This document shows, in pieces, positions 17,466-29,160 of a stretch of DNA of 36,881 nt. A program made the translations under genes and the position numbers. Source of the stretch: an uncultured Gammaproteobacteria bacterium (lineage in GTDB: Bacteria > Pseudomonadota > Gammaproteobacteria > Pseudomonadales > UBA5518); the NCBI GenBank assembly GCA_903928015.1, contig CAIYPF010000006.1:1-36881 (forward strand), read 5' to 3'. The notes beneath the pieces are model-generated. The model saw nothing but the letters and a program-made list of their open reading frames with translations, did not search any database and was not told where the DNA came from. Position 1 is the first letter of the stretch, and each line of letters opens with the position of its first letter.

Positions 17466-18947
17466 ATGTCCATCCTGATTGCCATCGACCAGGGAACCAC
17501 CAGTTCGCGGTGCCTTGCCTTCGACCTCGAAGGCCGGGTGCTGGCGCAGGCGCAGCGCGAGTTCGAGCAGCATTTTCCCGCCGATGGCTGGGTTGAGCAC
17601 GAGCCCGAGGACATCTGGCAGAGCACGCTCGCCACGCTGGGCGAGGTGGTCGCGCGGCTCGAGGAGCGCTCGCGGGAGATTGCCGCCATCGGCATCACCA
17701 ACCAGCGCGAAACCACGCTGGTCTGGGACCGCCGCACGGGCGAGCCCCTGCATCGCGCCATCGTCTGGCAGGACCGCCGCACCGCCGGGCTCTGCGCCAG
17801 ATTGCGCGAGGAGGGAGCGGAGCCTGCGCTTTGCCAGAGCACGGGTCTGCTGCTGGACCCGTATTTTTCGGCCACCAAGATCGGCTGGATCCTGGACAAC
17901 GTGGAGGGCGCGCGCGCCCGTGCCGAGCGCGGCGAACTCGCTTTCGGCACCGTCGACACCTTTCTTCTGTGGCGGCTCACCGGCGGTGCCGTGCACGCCA
18001 CGGATGCCACCAACGCCTCGCGCACGGCGCTTTTCGACCTGCGCAGCCAGGACTGGAACCCCGAGTTGTTGCGGCTCTTCGGCGTGCCGAGGCAGATGCT
18101 GCCCGATGTGCGCGATTCGGCCGCCGCTTTCGGCGTGGTGCGGGATGGACTACCGGCCGCGGGAGTGCCGATTCTCGGCATCGCCGGGGACCAGCAGTCC
18201 GCGTTGATCGGTCAGGGCTGCCTCGAGGCCGGGCAGGCGAAGAGCACCTACGGCACGGGCTGCTTCCTGGTGCTTAACACGGGCACGCAGCCGGTGTGGT
18301 CCCGCAACCGCCTGCTGACCACCGTGGCATACCGGGTGGACGGCGTGGCGCATTACGCGATGGAGGGGAGCATCTTCGTGGCGGGTGCGGCGGTGAAGTG
18401 GTTGCGCGACGGTTTGGGGATCATCGCCAACGCCGCCGAAACCGGCCCGATCGCCGCACGCGGTGCGGGCTCCGGCGGCGTCTATCTGGTGCCGGCCTTT
18501 ACGGGTCTCGGTGCGCCGCACTGGGACCCTGACGCACGTGGCGCGCTGATCGGCCTCACCCGCGACAGCGGTGTCGATGCCATCGTCACGGCAACGCTGC
18601 AGTCCGTGGCCTACCAGACCCGCGATCTGCTCGACGCCATGGCCCGCGACGGCACCCGGCTCGGGATGCTGCGCGTCGACGGCGGCATGGCCGTGAACGA
18701 CTGGCTGATGCAGTTCATGGCAGATGTGCTGGGCATTCCCGTGAGCCGCCCGCGACTTACCGAAACCACCGCACTGGGTGCGGCCGCACTCGCCGGTTAC
18801 CGGGCCGGGCTGCTGCCCTCGCTGGGTTATCTGCCCGCGCTTGGTGGCGAGGAACGCCGCTTCGAGCCCGCGATGGCCCCGGCGGAACGCGAACGCCTCT
18901 ACGCCGGCTGGCAGGCGGCTGTGGCGCGGGTGCGCACTACGGCTTGA
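17466..18947 (+). CDS. glpK: Glycerol kinase
   Basis: The 493-residue protein is a FGGY-family glycerol kinase. It starts '[20 protein letters not shown]' (phosphate-1 motif), keeps the family's '[14 protein letters not shown]' and 'AIVWQDRRT', '[12 protein letters not shown]', '[17 protein letters not shown]' and the C-terminal signature '[18 protein letters not shown]'. It phosphorylates glycerol to sn-glycerol-3-phosphate in the cytoplasm. ATG 17466 has AAAGGAG 11 bp upstream; an upstream in-frame extension lacks homology. glpF, glpD and glpR are not beside it, so it stands alone here. A GATACT hexamer about 50 bp upstream could be a -10, but the -35 is poor. It converges on argF. Confidence 0.95.
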   Translation: MSILIAIDQGTTSSRCLAFDLEGRVLAQAQREFEQHFPADGWVEHEPEDIWQSTLATLGEVVARLEERSREIAAIGITNQRETTLVWDRRTGEPLHRAIVWQDRRTAGLCARLREEGAEPALCQSTGLLLDPYFSATKIGWILDNVEGARARAERGELAFGTVDTFLLWRLTGGAVHATDATNASRTALFDLRSQDWNPELLRLFGVPRQMLPDVRDSAAAFGVVRDGLPAAGVPILGIAGDQQSALIGQGCLEAGQAKSTYGTGCFLVLNTGTQPVWSRNRLLTTVAYRVDGVAHYAMEGSIFVAGAAVKWLRDGLGIIANAAETGPIAARGAGSGGVYLVPAFTGLGAPHWDPDARGALIGLTRDSGVDAIVTATLQSVAYQTRDLLDAMARDGTRLGMLRVDGGMAVNDWLMQFMADVLGIPVSRPRLTETTALGAAALAGYRAGLLPSLGYLPALGGEERRFEPAMAPAERERLYAGWQAAVARVRTTA

Positions 18948-18960
18948 GTCGTGCAGGCCT

Positions 18961-18978
18961 GACCCCGCTTGCGGGGTC
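18961..18978. terminator. Hairpin between convergent glpK and argF
   Basis: GACCCCGC-TT-GCGGGGTC forms an 8-bp stem that extends by three more pairs including a wobble (flanking CCT and GGG). It lies midway in the 41-bp gap between two converging stop codons, the expected place for a shared terminator; no T-run follows. Confidence 0.5.
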
Positions 18979-18988
18979 GGGGATGTCC

Positions 18989-19888
<900 letters not shown>

Positions 19889-19932
19889 GGTGGCCTCCGG
19901 CGATCGCTAGGGGTTGATGAGAGGGCTCGCGC

Positions 19933-21108
19933 TCAGGCAGCCCGCGCGCGCAGCAGTGTTGCAAGGATCCGTGTGATTTCCGTGACCTCGGCCTCCGTGA
20001 CGATCAGCGGCGGCAGCAGGCGGATCACGTTTTCGCCCGTCAGGTTTATGAGCAGGCCCGCAGCGAGTGCTGCCTCGACCAGTCCGGCGCCGGAGGTCTC
20101 GAGTTCGATGCCCACCATGAGGCCCTTGCCACGCACCTCGCGCACGCCGGGGACCTCGGCCAGCGCCTCGCGCAGTTGCTGCACCAGCGCGTTGCCCATG
20201 CGCTCGGCGTGCTCGCAGAGATGCTCCTCCTCGATCACCCGGAGCACGGCGTTTGCCGCAGCGCAGGCGAGCGGATTGCCGCCGAAGGTGGAGCCGTGGT
20301 TGCCGGCACCGAAAACCGCGGCGGCCTTGCCGCGCGCCAGGCAGGCACCGATGGGCACGCCGTTGCCGAGGCCTTTGGCGGTGGTGAGCACATCCGGTGC
20401 TGCGTGACCGTGCTGCCAGGCGAACATCCGTCCGGTGCGGCCGTTACCGGTCTGGACTTCGTCCAGCATCAGCAGCCAGCCATTGGCGTCGCAGATCTCG
20501 CGCAGGCCCTCGATGTATCCGGGCGGCGGTATGCGGATGCCGGCCTCGCCCTGCACCGGCTCGACAAGCACGGCCACGACGCGCGGGTTCTCTCGCGCGA
20601 TGGCGTTGATCGCGTCCAGATCGCCGTAGCTTGCGCGAACGAAGCCGCTCACCAGCGGCTCGAATCCTTCCTGCACCTTGCGGCTGCCCGTGGCGGAGAG
20701 CGTGGCCATGGTCCGGCCGTGGAAGGCGCCGTCCATGACGATGATCTCCGGCGATTCCACGCCCCTGCGGTTGCCGTAGAGCCGCGCGATCTTGATGGCG
20801 CCTTCGTTTGCTTCGGCCCCTGAATTGCCGAAGAACACCGTGTCCATGCCCGCGAGGCGGGTGATGCGGTCGGCCAGTTCCTGCTGCAGCGGTATGCCGT
20901 AGAGGTTGGAGGTGTGGAGGAGCCTCCCGGCCTGCGACGTGATGGCCTCGGTGACCGCGGGATGCGCGTGCCCGAGTCCGCAGACGGCGATTCCCGAGAG
21001 CGCGTCCAGGTAGCGGCGACCGGCCGTGTCGTACAGCCAGCAGCCCTCGCCGTGCGTGAAACTCACGTCGAGACGCTTGTAGGTGGGCATGATCGAGGGC
21101 GTGCTCAT
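19933..21108 (-). CDS. argD: Acetylornithine aminotransferase
   Basis: The 391-residue product is a class III PLP aminotransferase. It has 'GNSGAEANEGAIKIAR' (94-109), 'AFHGRT' (128-133), 'LMLDEVQTGNGRTG' with Asp216, and the PLP lysine Lys245 in 'TTAKGLGNGVPIGA'. 'NHGSTFGGNPLACAAA' completes the family pattern. It converts N-acetylglutamate semialdehyde to N-acetylornithine and may also serve lysine synthesis as succinyl-diaminopimelate aminotransferase. ATG 21108 follows GGGAAGAG; an in-frame extension to 21222 runs through the leader hairpin and promoter and has no homology. It is transcribed with argF. Confidence 0.95.
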   Translation of the reverse strand: MSTPSIMPTYKRLDVSFTHGEGCWLYDTAGRRYLDALSGIAVCGLGHAHPAVTEAITSQAGRLLHTSNLYGIPLQQELADRITRLAGMDTVFFGNSGAEANEGAIKIARLYGNRRGVESPEIIVMDGAFHGRTMATLSATGSRKVQEGFEPLVSGFVRASYGDLDAINAIARENPRVVAVLVEPVQGEAGIRIPPPGYIEGLREICDANGWLLMLDEVQTGNGRTGRMFAWQHGHAAPDVLTTAKGLGNGVPIGACLARGKAAAVFGAGNHGSTFGGNPLACAAANAVLRVIEEEHLCEHAERMGNALVQQLREALAEVPGVREVRGKGLMVGIELETSGAGLVEAALAAGLLINLTGENVIRLLPPLIVTEAEVTEITRILATLLRARAA

Positions 21109-21159
21109 GGGCTCTTCCCTGGACGGGTCCCGGCGCCGCGCAGGCGCCCAGAACGAAAA

Positions 21160-21179
21160 GAGGCAGCAGGTGCTGCCTC
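21160..21179 (-). terminator. Terminator-like hairpin in the argD 5' leader
   Basis: On the minus strand GAGGCAGCA-CC-TGCTGCCTC is a perfect 9-bp stem with a 2-nt loop, followed directly by TTTTCGTT. It sits between the predicted argD promoter and the argD start, 51 bp upstream of the ATG. By shape it is an intrinsic terminator, so it may attenuate argDF expression or stabilise the 5' end. Confidence 0.55.
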
Positions 21180-21193
21180 CGGAAAAGCGGCGG

Positions 21194-21222
21194 ATCGTAG
21201 CCCCGCACCCCGGGCCGCACAA
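21194..21222 (-). promoter_or_regulatory. Sigma70-type promoter for argD-argF
   Basis: On the minus strand TTGTGC (21222-21217) and TACGAT (21199-21194) are 17 bp apart. The start site would fall near 21187, only about 8 nt ahead of the leader hairpin. No arginine-repressor box (TGAAT-type palindrome) was seen. Confidence 0.5.
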
Positions 21223-21356
21223 CGCCGCATCCTGTGACAGAGTGGCACTCCGGCTGCGGGGATCCCGTTCCCAAACCCGATCACTTTACTGGGTCATCGC
21301 GGATCGCTTGTGTATCATGCGGCCCGATCCCCAACTCCCCGCCGGAGGCGTTTCCC

Positions 21357-21689
21357 ATGTCGCAGGAAGACATCATCGAGTCCATCAAGCAGCAGATCGC
21401 GGAGAACCCGATCCTGATCTACATGAAAGGCTCGCCGAACCAGCCGCAGTGCGGCTTCTCCGCCCGTGCAACGCAGGCCCTGATGGCCTGCGGCGAGCGT
21501 TTTGCCTATGTGGATATCCTCCAGAACCCCGACGTCCGTGCCACGCTGCCGGCCTATGCCAACTGGCCGACGTTCCCGCAACTGTGGATCAAGGGCGAGC
21601 TGATCGGCGGGTCGGACATCATCAGCGACATGTTCGAGAAGGGTGAACTCCAGACCCTCGTCAAGGAAGCAGTCGGCAACGCCGGCTGA
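21357..21689 (+). CDS. grxD: Monothiol glutaredoxin (Grx4/GrxD)
   Basis: The 110-residue product is a CGFS-type monothiol glutaredoxin: 'YMKGSPNQPQCGFSARATQAL' region with active-site Cys32, 'NWPTFPQLWIKGELIGGSDI' for glutathione binding. Such proteins carry a glutathione-coordinated [2Fe-2S] cluster, often with a BolA partner, and deliver clusters or sense iron. ATG 21357 has CCGGAGGCG at ideal spacing. Its promoter is unclear: TATCAT at 21313-21318 is a candidate -10 without a good -35. It lies divergent from argD and converges on rnt with only 3 bp between stop codons. Confidence 0.95.
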   Translation: MSQEDIIESIKQQIAENPILIYMKGSPNQPQCGFSARATQALMACGERFAYVDILQNPDVRATLPAYANWPTFPQLWIKGELIGGSDIISDMFEKGELQTLVKEAVGNAG

Positions 21690-21692
21690 GAC

Positions 21693-22364
21693 TCAGGCGG
21701 GAGGCCAGCCTCCCGCATCCTTCCACCGGTTCACGATCGAGCAGAAGAGCTCGGCGGTTTTCTCGCAGTCGTAGCCGGCGCGATGCGCCTTCCGGGCGCT
21801 GAACTCTATTTCTGCCATCTCGCAGGCCCGCGCCAGCACCGTCTGGCCGAAGGCCATTCCCGCGAGCGTGACGGTGTCGAAGGTGCTGAAGGGGTGGAAG
21901 GGGTTGCGCTTGATGTCGCAGCGCTCGGCCGCCGCAAACACGAATCCGTGATCGAAGAAAGCGTTGTGCCCCACGAGGATGGCCCGTTTGCAGCCGGCTT
22001 CGCGCACGGCGCGCCGCACCTCGCCGAAGAGTTCACGCAGGGCGTCGCCCTCGTCCAGCGCACCGCGGTCTGGCGACCAGGGGTCGATGCCGGTGAAGTC
22101 GAGCGAAGCCTGCTCGATGTTCGCGCCCTCGAAGGGATGCACGTCCCAGCCCACGGTGTGATCGCAGCGCAGGTCTCCGCGCTCGTCCATCGCGAGTATC
22201 GAGATCGCGACCTCCAGCAGCGCATCAGTGCGGGAATTGAAGCCGCCTGTTTCCACATCCACCACCACGGGCAGATAGCCCCTGAAGCGCGACGATAGCG
22301 GCGTGCCTCCCGGGCCCGTGTTCTCGAGGTCGGTGTGCCAGTCCCTGTCGTTCACGTTGCTCAT
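21693..22364 (-). CDS. rnt: Ribonuclease T
   Basis: The 223-residue product is a DEDDh 3'-5' exonuclease that trims tRNA and other stable RNA 3' ends. Exo I is '[10 protein letters not shown]' (Asp36, Glu38), Exo II '[10 protein letters not shown]' (Asp138), Exo III '[13 protein letters not shown]' (His194, Asp199). ATG 22364 overlaps the TGA of pyrC in ATGA, so the two are translationally coupled; an in-frame start 27 bp upstream exists but is not needed. The last codons of the gene fold as a hairpin that may also serve grxD. Confidence 0.95.
   Translation of the reverse strand: MSNVNDRDWHTDLENTGPGGTPLSSRFRGYLPVVVDVETGGFNSRTDALLEVAISILAMDERGDLRCDHTVGWDVHPFEGANIEQASLDFTGIDPWSPDRGALDEGDALRELFGEVRRAVREAGCKRAILVGHNAFFDHGFVFAAAERCDIKRNPFHPFSTFDTVTLAGMAFGQTVLARACEMAEIEFSARKAHRAGYDCEKTAELFCSIVNRWKDAGGWPPA
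21697..21716. terminator. Hairpin in the last codons of rnt, just after grxD
   Basis: GCGGGAGGC-CA-GCCTCCCGC is a perfect 9-bp stem beginning 7 bp after the grxD stop and lying wholly within the 3' coding end of rnt. No T-run follows on the plus strand. It may end or protect the grxD transcript while also coding the C-terminus of RNase T. Confidence 0.4.
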
Positions 22365-23416
22365 GCCTGCTGCCCGCCCACTACCCGCCACGCCACCTGT
22401 TCGCCCGCTCGCATCGGCACCACGCTCTCGCTGCCCATTACGGCGTCGGCGGGGCCTTCCCAGGCCTCGCGGCGCAGGCGTATGCGGTCCTGGTTGCGTG
22501 GCAATCCATAGAAATCGGGACCGTGGAAACTGGCAAAACCTTCAAGCCGCTCCAGCGCGCCGCAGGCATCGAAGACCTCTGCGTAGGACTCGATGGCGGA
22601 GTCTGAATTGAAGATGCCCGCGCAGCCTGCGGCGCATTCCTTGGCGTGCTTCGAATGGGGCGCGGAGTCCGTGCCCAGGAAGAATTTCGGCGAACCGCCC
22701 GTGGCCGCTGCAAGCAGTGCTTCCTGGTGGGTGTTGCGCTTGAGCACCGGCAGACAGAAGAAATGCGGCCGCACGGCTCCCGCCAGCATGTGGTTGCGGT
22801 TGTAGAGCAGGTGGTGCGGCGTGATGGTGGCGGCAATCGTTGCCGGTCCTTCGGCCACAAAGGCTGCGGCATCCGCGGTGGTGATGTGCTCGAAAACCAC
22901 CTTCAGCGCCGGGAAGTCCCGCAGCAGCGGGCCCATCGTGCGATCGATGAAGACTTTTTCGCGGTCGAACACGTCGATATGCGAATCCGTGACCTCGCCG
23001 TGTATCAGCAAGGGCATGCCGATGCGCTGCATCTCTTCGAGTACGGGGTACACGCGCGTGATGTCTGTCACGCCCGCGTCGCTGTTGGTGGTGGCGCCGG
23101 CCGGGTAGAGCTTCACGCCATACACCACGCCGCCTGCCTTGGCGCGGGTGATCTCGGCGGGCTCGGTGATATCTCGCAGGTAGAGCGTCATCAGCGGCTG
23201 GAAACCGGCGCAGGCCAGTGCCGGGTTCACGGCGGCCATGATGCGGGAGTGGTAGGCGAGGGCATCTGCCGCGGTGGAGACGGGCGGCTTCAGGTTGGGC
23301 ATCACGATGACGCGCCGGAACACACGCGCCGCAGCGTTCACCGTGAGTTGCAGGGAGGGGCCGTCTCGCAGGTGCAAATGCCAGTCGTCTGGCCGGGTGA
23401 TCTCGATGTCCTGCAT
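22361..23416 (-). CDS. pyrC: Dihydroorotase (class II)
   Basis: The 351-residue product matches E. coli-type PyrC. The binuclear zinc site is complete: 'DWHLHLRDG' (His13, His15), carboxylated Lys102 in '[14 protein letters not shown]', His139 in 'LIHGEV', His177 in 'FEHITT', and Asp250 in 'GTDSAPH'. It cyclises carbamoyl-aspartate to dihydroorotate in pyrimidine synthesis. ATG 23416 begins the conserved N-terminus; a longer upstream frame is rejected because it overlaps the motY start region and lacks homology. It overlaps rnt by ATGA. Confidence 0.96.
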   Translation of the reverse strand: MQDIEITRPDDWHLHLRDGPSLQLTVNAAARVFRRVIVMPNLKPPVSTAADALAYHSRIMAAVNPALACAGFQPLMTLYLRDITEPAEITRAKAGGVVYGVKLYPAGATTNSDAGVTDITRVYPVLEEMQRIGMPLLIHGEVTDSHIDVFDREKVFIDRTMGPLLRDFPALKVVFEHITTADAAAFVAEGPATIAATITPHHLLYNRNHMLAGAVRPHFFCLPVLKRNTHQEALLAAATGGSPKFFLGTDSAPHSKHAKECAAGCAGIFNSDSAIESYAEVFDACGALERLEGFASFHGPDFYGLPRNQDRIRLRREAWEGPADAVMGSESVVPMRAGEQVAWRVVGGQQA

Positions 23417-23536
23417 CCCTGTCTGCCTTCTGCTCGCGAGCCGGGATGCTAGCGGAAAAGCCTGCCCGCCGGTACCGTTCCGGCAGTGACCGATAAAGTT
23501 CCGCTGCCAAGGGTCGATAACCCGCTTGATGGGGAT

Positions 23537-23552
23537 GGGGCCCGAGGGCCCC
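23537..23552. other. Short perfect palindrome upstream of motY
   Basis: GGGGCCC-GA-GGGCCCC lies directly before the proposed motY ribosome-binding site (GGGAGG at 23556). It could hold the start region in a hairpin or act as a binding site in the pyrC/motY divergent gap. No function can be assigned. Confidence 0.35.
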
Positions 23553-23565
23553 GGTGGGAGGGCCG

Positions 23566-24456
23566 TTGATCCAGAAAGAGGCGTCTGCCTGTTCGCAAAC
23601 CCGACCGGTGCGGTTCTTTGCCGCGCTGGGCGCGCTTGTGTTCGTCGCCTCCGCGCAGGCGATCGATTTCGGCGCAAGGCCCGATGCGGCCGAATGGAAG
23701 CTGCGACGTTCCACGCTCGAATGCCGCCTTTCCCAGCCCATTCCTTTCTTCGGCGAGGCGGTGTTCCGCAAGAACGCGGGTGAATCCCCCGAGTTCGTGC
23801 TGCAGAGCAACCAGCGCCTGCTCTCCGGAGACGCCAGCCTGAGCCTGCAGGCCCCGCCCTGGCGCGAGACCATCGAGCCCATCCTGCTGGCGAGCGTGCC
23901 GGTGCAATCGGGAGCCGACCCCGTGCGTCTCTCCGAGACCATGGCAGACCGCATTCTCGAGGGTCTGCTGGAGGGGCTGGTGCCGGTCTTCGATCGCTTG
24001 CCTTCCATGTCCCGAAGCGGCCACACCCGCGTGAGCCTCGTGCCCGTGAATTTTCGCGCAGCCTATGGCGATTACCGCGAATGCCTCGGCGGGCTGCTGC
24101 CGAGCTCCTTTGCGCAGGCCGCGCGCACCCGCATCAATTACCCCGGTGGTGGCTACGAGATCGACGATGCCGCGCGCGCGCGCCTCGACGTGCTGCTTCA
24201 GCACCTGTCTCTCGTGAAGGACGTGAAGGCGATCTACATCGACGGCTACAGCGACGACACCGGCCGGCGTCCGCAGAACCTCGAGCTCTCCAAGCAGCGG
24301 GCGCAGGCGGTGGTGGACTATCTGGTCGGCAAGGGCGTCGACGCCAAGCTGGTCACCATGCGCTATTACGGATCGCGGTATCCGGTGGCACGCGGTCGAA
24401 GCGCCGCCGCGCGCGCCGAGAACCGCCGTGTCACCGTGCGGGTGGAGCGCGGCTGA
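23566..24456 (+). CDS. motY: MotY-like flagellar stator/T-ring protein (OmpA domain)
   Basis: The product (296 residues from TTG 23566) has a signal peptide ('[17 protein letters not shown]'), an N-terminal domain typical of MotY ('[31 protein letters not shown]'), and a C-terminal OmpA-like peptidoglycan-binding domain ('[27 protein letters not shown]', '[10 protein letters not shown]', ending '[12 protein letters not shown]'). MotY forms the T ring that holds stators around polar flagellar motors. The position next to pyrC and argG matches the Pseudomonas motY locus. The start is uncertain: TTG 23566 has GGGAGG five bases ahead; GTG 23554 and GTG 23608 are alternatives, and all keep the signal peptide. 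Confidence 0.88.
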   Translation: MIQKEASACSQTRPVRFFAALGALVFVASAQAIDFGARPDAAEWKLRRSTLECRLSQPIPFFGEAVFRKNAGESPEFVLQSNQRLLSGDASLSLQAPPWRETIEPILLASVPVQSGADPVRLSETMADRILEGLLEGLVPVFDRLPSMSRSGHTRVSLVPVNFRAAYGDYRECLGGLLPSSFAQAARTRINYPGGGYEIDDAARARLDVLLQHLSLVKDVKAIYIDGYSDDTGRRPQNLELSKQRAQAVVDYLVGKGVDAKLVTMRYYGSRYPVARGRSAAARAENRRVTVRVERG

Positions 24457-24524
24457 GTCCGCGTTTGACAGCATCCCCTCCCGGCGCTGAGCATCCGCTC
24501 CAGTATTTTCCCGAGGCAAAGACC

Positions 24525-25307
24525 ATGCTGCTGGCCGGCAAGACCGTGATCGTGACTGGCGTTGGCCCCGGCATGGGCCGGCAACTCGCGCTGATCGCAG
24601 CGAGCGAGGGCGCACAGGTGGCGGTGGCCGCCCGCTCCGCGGGGTTCATCGACGAGGTCGCACGCGAGATCGGGGCCGCCGGTGGCCGCGCCATCGCTGT
24701 CAGTACCGACGTCTCTGACAGCGCTGCCTGCGCCAGGCTCGCCGCCGCGACGCTGGAGGCCTTCGGTCGCATCGACGGGCTGGTCTGCAGCGCATACAAG
24801 GTGGCGGATTCGCGGCCTTTCGAGAGCACCGATCTCGATGCCTGGATGGCCAACATGAACGTCACCTGCTTCGGATCGCTGCGCATGATCCAGACGGTGG
24901 TGCCGGCTATGAAGGCGCAGGGCGGCGGCGCGGTCGTGAACATCGGAGCGCTCGCGTCGGCGCAGCCCTCGCCCGGGCAGTCCGACTACGCCGTTTCCAA
25001 GGCCGCGCTCGAGGGCGCCACCCGGCAGCTCGCCGCTGAACTCGGCCCCTACGGCATTCGCGTCAACGTGGCGCGCATGGGTTGGCTCTGGGGCAAGCCG
25101 GTGCGGGACTATCTCGCGTGGGATGCCGCGCAGCGCGGCGTGGAGCTGCAATCGCTGGTCGATGACATCGCCTCGCGCGTGGCGCTCGGTGTCATCCCGC
25201 CCGAGGAAGACTGCGCGCGCAGCGCCTTGTTCCTCATTTCCGACTACGCCCGCATGGTCACCGGCGCGGTGCTCGACGTGAACGGCGGGGAATACCTCGT
25301 TCCCTGA
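24525..25307 (+). CDS. Short-chain dehydrogenase/reductase (SDR)
   Basis: The 260-residue product is a classical-type SDR. The cofactor loop is 'TGVGPGMG' (11-18), the acidic 'STDVSD' follows strand 4, and the active-site 'SDYAVSK' gives Tyr155 and Lys159. The usual catalytic serine, 13 residues before the tyrosine, is Ala142 here ('VVNIGALAS'), and the normal NNAG motif is replaced by 'VCSAYK'. It may use another serine, or have altered activity. The C-terminal 'GAVLDVNGGEYL' fits SDRs that reduce or oxidise an alcohol/ketone with NAD(P)H. Substrate unknown. It follows motY by 68 bp and converges on the M23 peptidase gene with a 5-bp gap. Confidence 0.88.
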   Translation: MLLAGKTVIVTGVGPGMGRQLALIAASEGAQVAVAARSAGFIDEVAREIGAAGGRAIAVSTDVSDSAACARLAAATLEAFGRIDGLVCSAYKVADSRPFESTDLDAWMANMNVTCFGSLRMIQTVVPAMKAQGGGAVVNIGALASAQPSPGQSDYAVSKAALEGATRQLAAELGPYGIRVNVARMGWLWGKPVRDYLAWDAAQRGVELQSLVDDIASRVALGVIPPEEDCARSALFLISDYARMVTGAVLDVNGGEYLVP

Positions 25308-25312
25308 GTTCC

Positions 25313-26215
25313 TCAGCGGCCGCCGGTGGCGATTGCCGGCAGCCCGGGGATTGGCTCCGCGAAGCGGAAGGGGATCGACACCAGTCCCATCCCGGTGTTG
25401 CGCTGCACCACGAAGTGCAGGTGCGGGCCGGTGCTGTTGCCCGTGTTCCCCGACAGGCCGAGCTGCGTGCCTTGCCGCACGCGTTCTCCTTCCCTCACAC
25501 GCACCGATCCCTGCGAGAGGTGCAGGTACACGGCCATGGTGCCGTCAGCGTGGAGGACGCGCACGAAATTCCCCGAGGGATCGCGCCCGCGCCCGCTCTG
25601 CCGGTTCTCGGTCTTCACCACCACGCCCCCGCGCGAGGCTATGACCGGCGTTCCCACCGGCATGGAGATATCGATCGCATAGCGGCTTTTGGGCGTGAAG
25701 TGGCTGTAACCGCCGTTGGCACCCTGGCTGACGCTGAAGGGCCCGCCTCGCCAGGGCAGCGGATAGGCATCACCCGCGGGCTTCGCGCCCGGATCCCCGA
25801 GTGCCAGACCGAGCCGTGTCTCGTAGCGCATGGCATGCGCCGGGTCGGCGGGCTGCAGCGAGAACATGCTGGTGCGGCTGCGCGGTGGCAGCAGCTGGCG
25901 CACCACACCTGCCGGCGCATGCGCCACGTTGCCCAGGTGATCCAGCCGCAGCTCCACTTCCACGGGTGCGTAGAGATCATTCACGATCCAGATGGCATCG
26001 CCCCGGCCGAGTCTCCGGCGTTCGACCCGCACGGCCTTCTCGAGATGCTCCTCCATGCGGTCGGGGAAGACGATCTTGCGCGCGCCTTTCACGGGCTTGT
26101 CTGTGAGGTGTATGACGCCGTTGGCGTCGCGGTACTTGTAGACCGTGGTGGCGTCTGCGGTCGATGCGCAAAGCAGCAGGCAGAGGAGCGCGAGATGGAG
26201 AAGGGGGGCTGGCAT
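25313..26215 (-). CDS. Secreted M23-family peptidase with N-terminal DUF4124-like domain
   Basis: The 300-residue product has a signal peptide (about 1-22), a short DUF4124-like segment ('TVYKYRDANGVIHLTDKPV'), and a C-terminal LytM/M23 domain. The zinc ligands are His172 and Asp182 ('SHFTPKSRYAIDIS') and His267 of 'GPHLHF'; His232 ('YLHLS') and His265 complete the active site. M23 enzymes cut peptide bridges in peptidoglycan, so it probably remodels cell wall in the periplasm. All key residues are present, so it should be active rather than a degenerate EnvC-type activator. ATG 26215 starts the signal peptide. It diverges from argG. Confidence 0.9.
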   Translation of the reverse strand: MPAPLLHLALLCLLLCASTADATTVYKYRDANGVIHLTDKPVKGARKIVFPDRMEEHLEKAVRVERRRLGRGDAIWIVNDLYAPVEVELRLDHLGNVAHAPAGVVRQLLPPRSRTSMFSLQPADPAHAMRYETRLGLALGDPGAKPAGDAYPLPWRGGPFSVSQGANGGYSHFTPKSRYAIDISMPVGTPVIASRGGVVVKTENRQSGRGRDPSGNFVRVLHADGTMAVYLHLSQGSVRVREGERVRQGTQLGLSGNTGNSTGPHLHFVVQRNTGMGLVSIPFRFAEPIPGLPAIATGGR

Positions 26216-26294
26216 GGGGCGGCAGGCTAGCAGGGGCTCCGTGAATCTGCCACAGCCGGGGTGACGGACACTGTGGCGCGCTCCGTGCCGCCGC

Positions 26295-26300
26295 TAGAAT
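26295..26300 (+). promoter_or_regulatory. Possible -10 element for argG
   Basis: TAGAAT lies 42-47 bp before the argG ATG in the gap divergent from the M23 gene. The -35 region (TGTGGC at 17 bp) is a poor match, so only position and the -10 support it. Confidence 0.3.
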
Positions 26301-26341
26301 GCGTGGCCTTTCCCGCCGCCCGCGCTGTCCGGAGATCCCGC

Positions 26342-27558
<1,217 letters not shown>

Positions 27559-27559
<1 letters not shown>

Positions 27560-29145
27560 TGGACGCCGAACTGCTGCAAAAGGAAGTCACGAAGCGCCGC
27601 AGCTTCGCGATCATCTCGCACCCGGACGCGGGCAAGACCACCATCACCGAAAAGCTGCTGCTCTTCGGCAACGCGATCCAGCTCGCGGGCACCATCAAGG
27701 CCCGCAAGAGCGGCCGCCACGCCACCTCCGACTGGATGACCATGGAGCAGGAGCGGGGTATCTCCGTCACCACCTCGGTGATGCAGTTCCCGTATCGCGA
27801 GCGCATGGTGAACCTGCTCGACACGCCCGGCCACGAGGACTTCTCCGAAGACACCTACCGCACGCTCACGGCGGTCGACTCGGTGCTGATGGTCATCGAC
27901 GGCGCGAAGGGCGTGGAGGAGCGCACCATCAAGCTGATGGAGGTCTGCCGCCTGCGCGACACACCCATCCTCGGCTTCATCAACAAGATGGACCGCGAGA
28001 CGCGCGACCCGGTGGAGCTGCTCGACGAGATCGAGTCGGTGCTGAAGATCAAGGCAGCGCCCATCAACTGGCCGATCGGCGCGGGCAAGCGCTTCAAGGG
28101 CCTCTACGACCTCTACACCGACACCATCCATGTCTACCAGCAGGGTCAGGGTCACCGCATCCCGGACGATGTGCGCATCCAGGGCATAGACAGCGCCGAG
28201 GCACGCGCCTTTCTGGGCGACGAGTTCGAGGAGCTGCAGCTCTCGATCGAGCTGGTGCGTGGTGCCAGCCACACCTTCGATCACGCCGAGTACATGGCCG
28301 GGCGCATGACGCCGGTGTTCTTCGGTACGGCGCTCGGCAACTACGGTGTGCGCGAGATGCTCGACGCCTTCGTCGAGTGGGCCCCGGGCCCCAAGTCCCA
28401 CGCCGCAGAGACGCGCGTGGTCGATGCGCGTGAGCCGCGCTTCAGCGGTTTTGTCTTCAAGATCCAGGCGAACATGGACCCGCGCCACCGTGACCGCATC
28501 GCGTTCCTGCGTGTGTGCTCCGGCGCCTACGAAAAAGGCATGAAGATGCGCCACGTGCGCCTCGGCAAGGAAGTGAAGGTCGCGGATGCCGTGACATTTC
28601 TGGCCGGTGAGCGCAGCCAGCTCGAAGACGCCGTGTCCGGCGACATCATCGGCCTGCACAACCACGGCACCATCCAGATCGGCGATACCTTCAGCGAGGG
28701 CGAGGCGCTCAAGTTCACGGGTATCCCGCATTTCGCGCCCGAACTCTTCCAGCGCATCCGTCTGAAAGACCCGCTCAAGATGAAGCACCTGCAGAAGGGC
28801 CTGCAGCAGCTCTCGGAGGAAGGTTCCACGCAGGTCTTCATGCCGCTGCGCAACAACGACCTCATCGTAGGCGCTGTGGGCACGCTGCAGTTCGAGGTGG
28901 TGGCCTTCAGGTTGCGCGATGAGTACAAGGTCGATTGCGTCTACGAGGGCGTGAACGTCTACACGGCGCGCTGGGTCGAGTGCGACGACGAGAAAAAACT
29001 CGCCGAATTCCGCGACAAGGCCTACGACAACCTCGCCATCGACGGCGGCGGGCATCTGGCCTACCTCGCGCCCACTCGCGTGAACCTGAACCTCACCATC
29101 GAGCGTTGGCCGGAGATCCGCTTCCGCGCGACCCGGGAGCATTGA
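27559..29145 (+). CDS. prfC: Peptide chain release factor 3
   Basis: The 528-residue product is RF3. The GTPase motifs are '[10 protein letters not shown]' (G1), '[10 protein letters not shown]' (G2), '[14 protein letters not shown]' (G3) and 'FINKMDRE' (G4). The C-terminal two-thirds include the RF3-typical '[20 protein letters not shown]' and '[15 protein letters not shown]'. It uses GTP to recycle RF1/RF2 after peptide release and takes part in post-peptidyl-transfer quality control. The start ATG sits inside argG's stop (TGATG), and the ribosome reaches it by reinitiation, since no separate Shine-Dalgarno is obvious. A degenerate REP-like palindrome lies after its stop. Confidence 0.97.
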
Positions 29146-29160
29146 TCCACCCTGCCTGGC

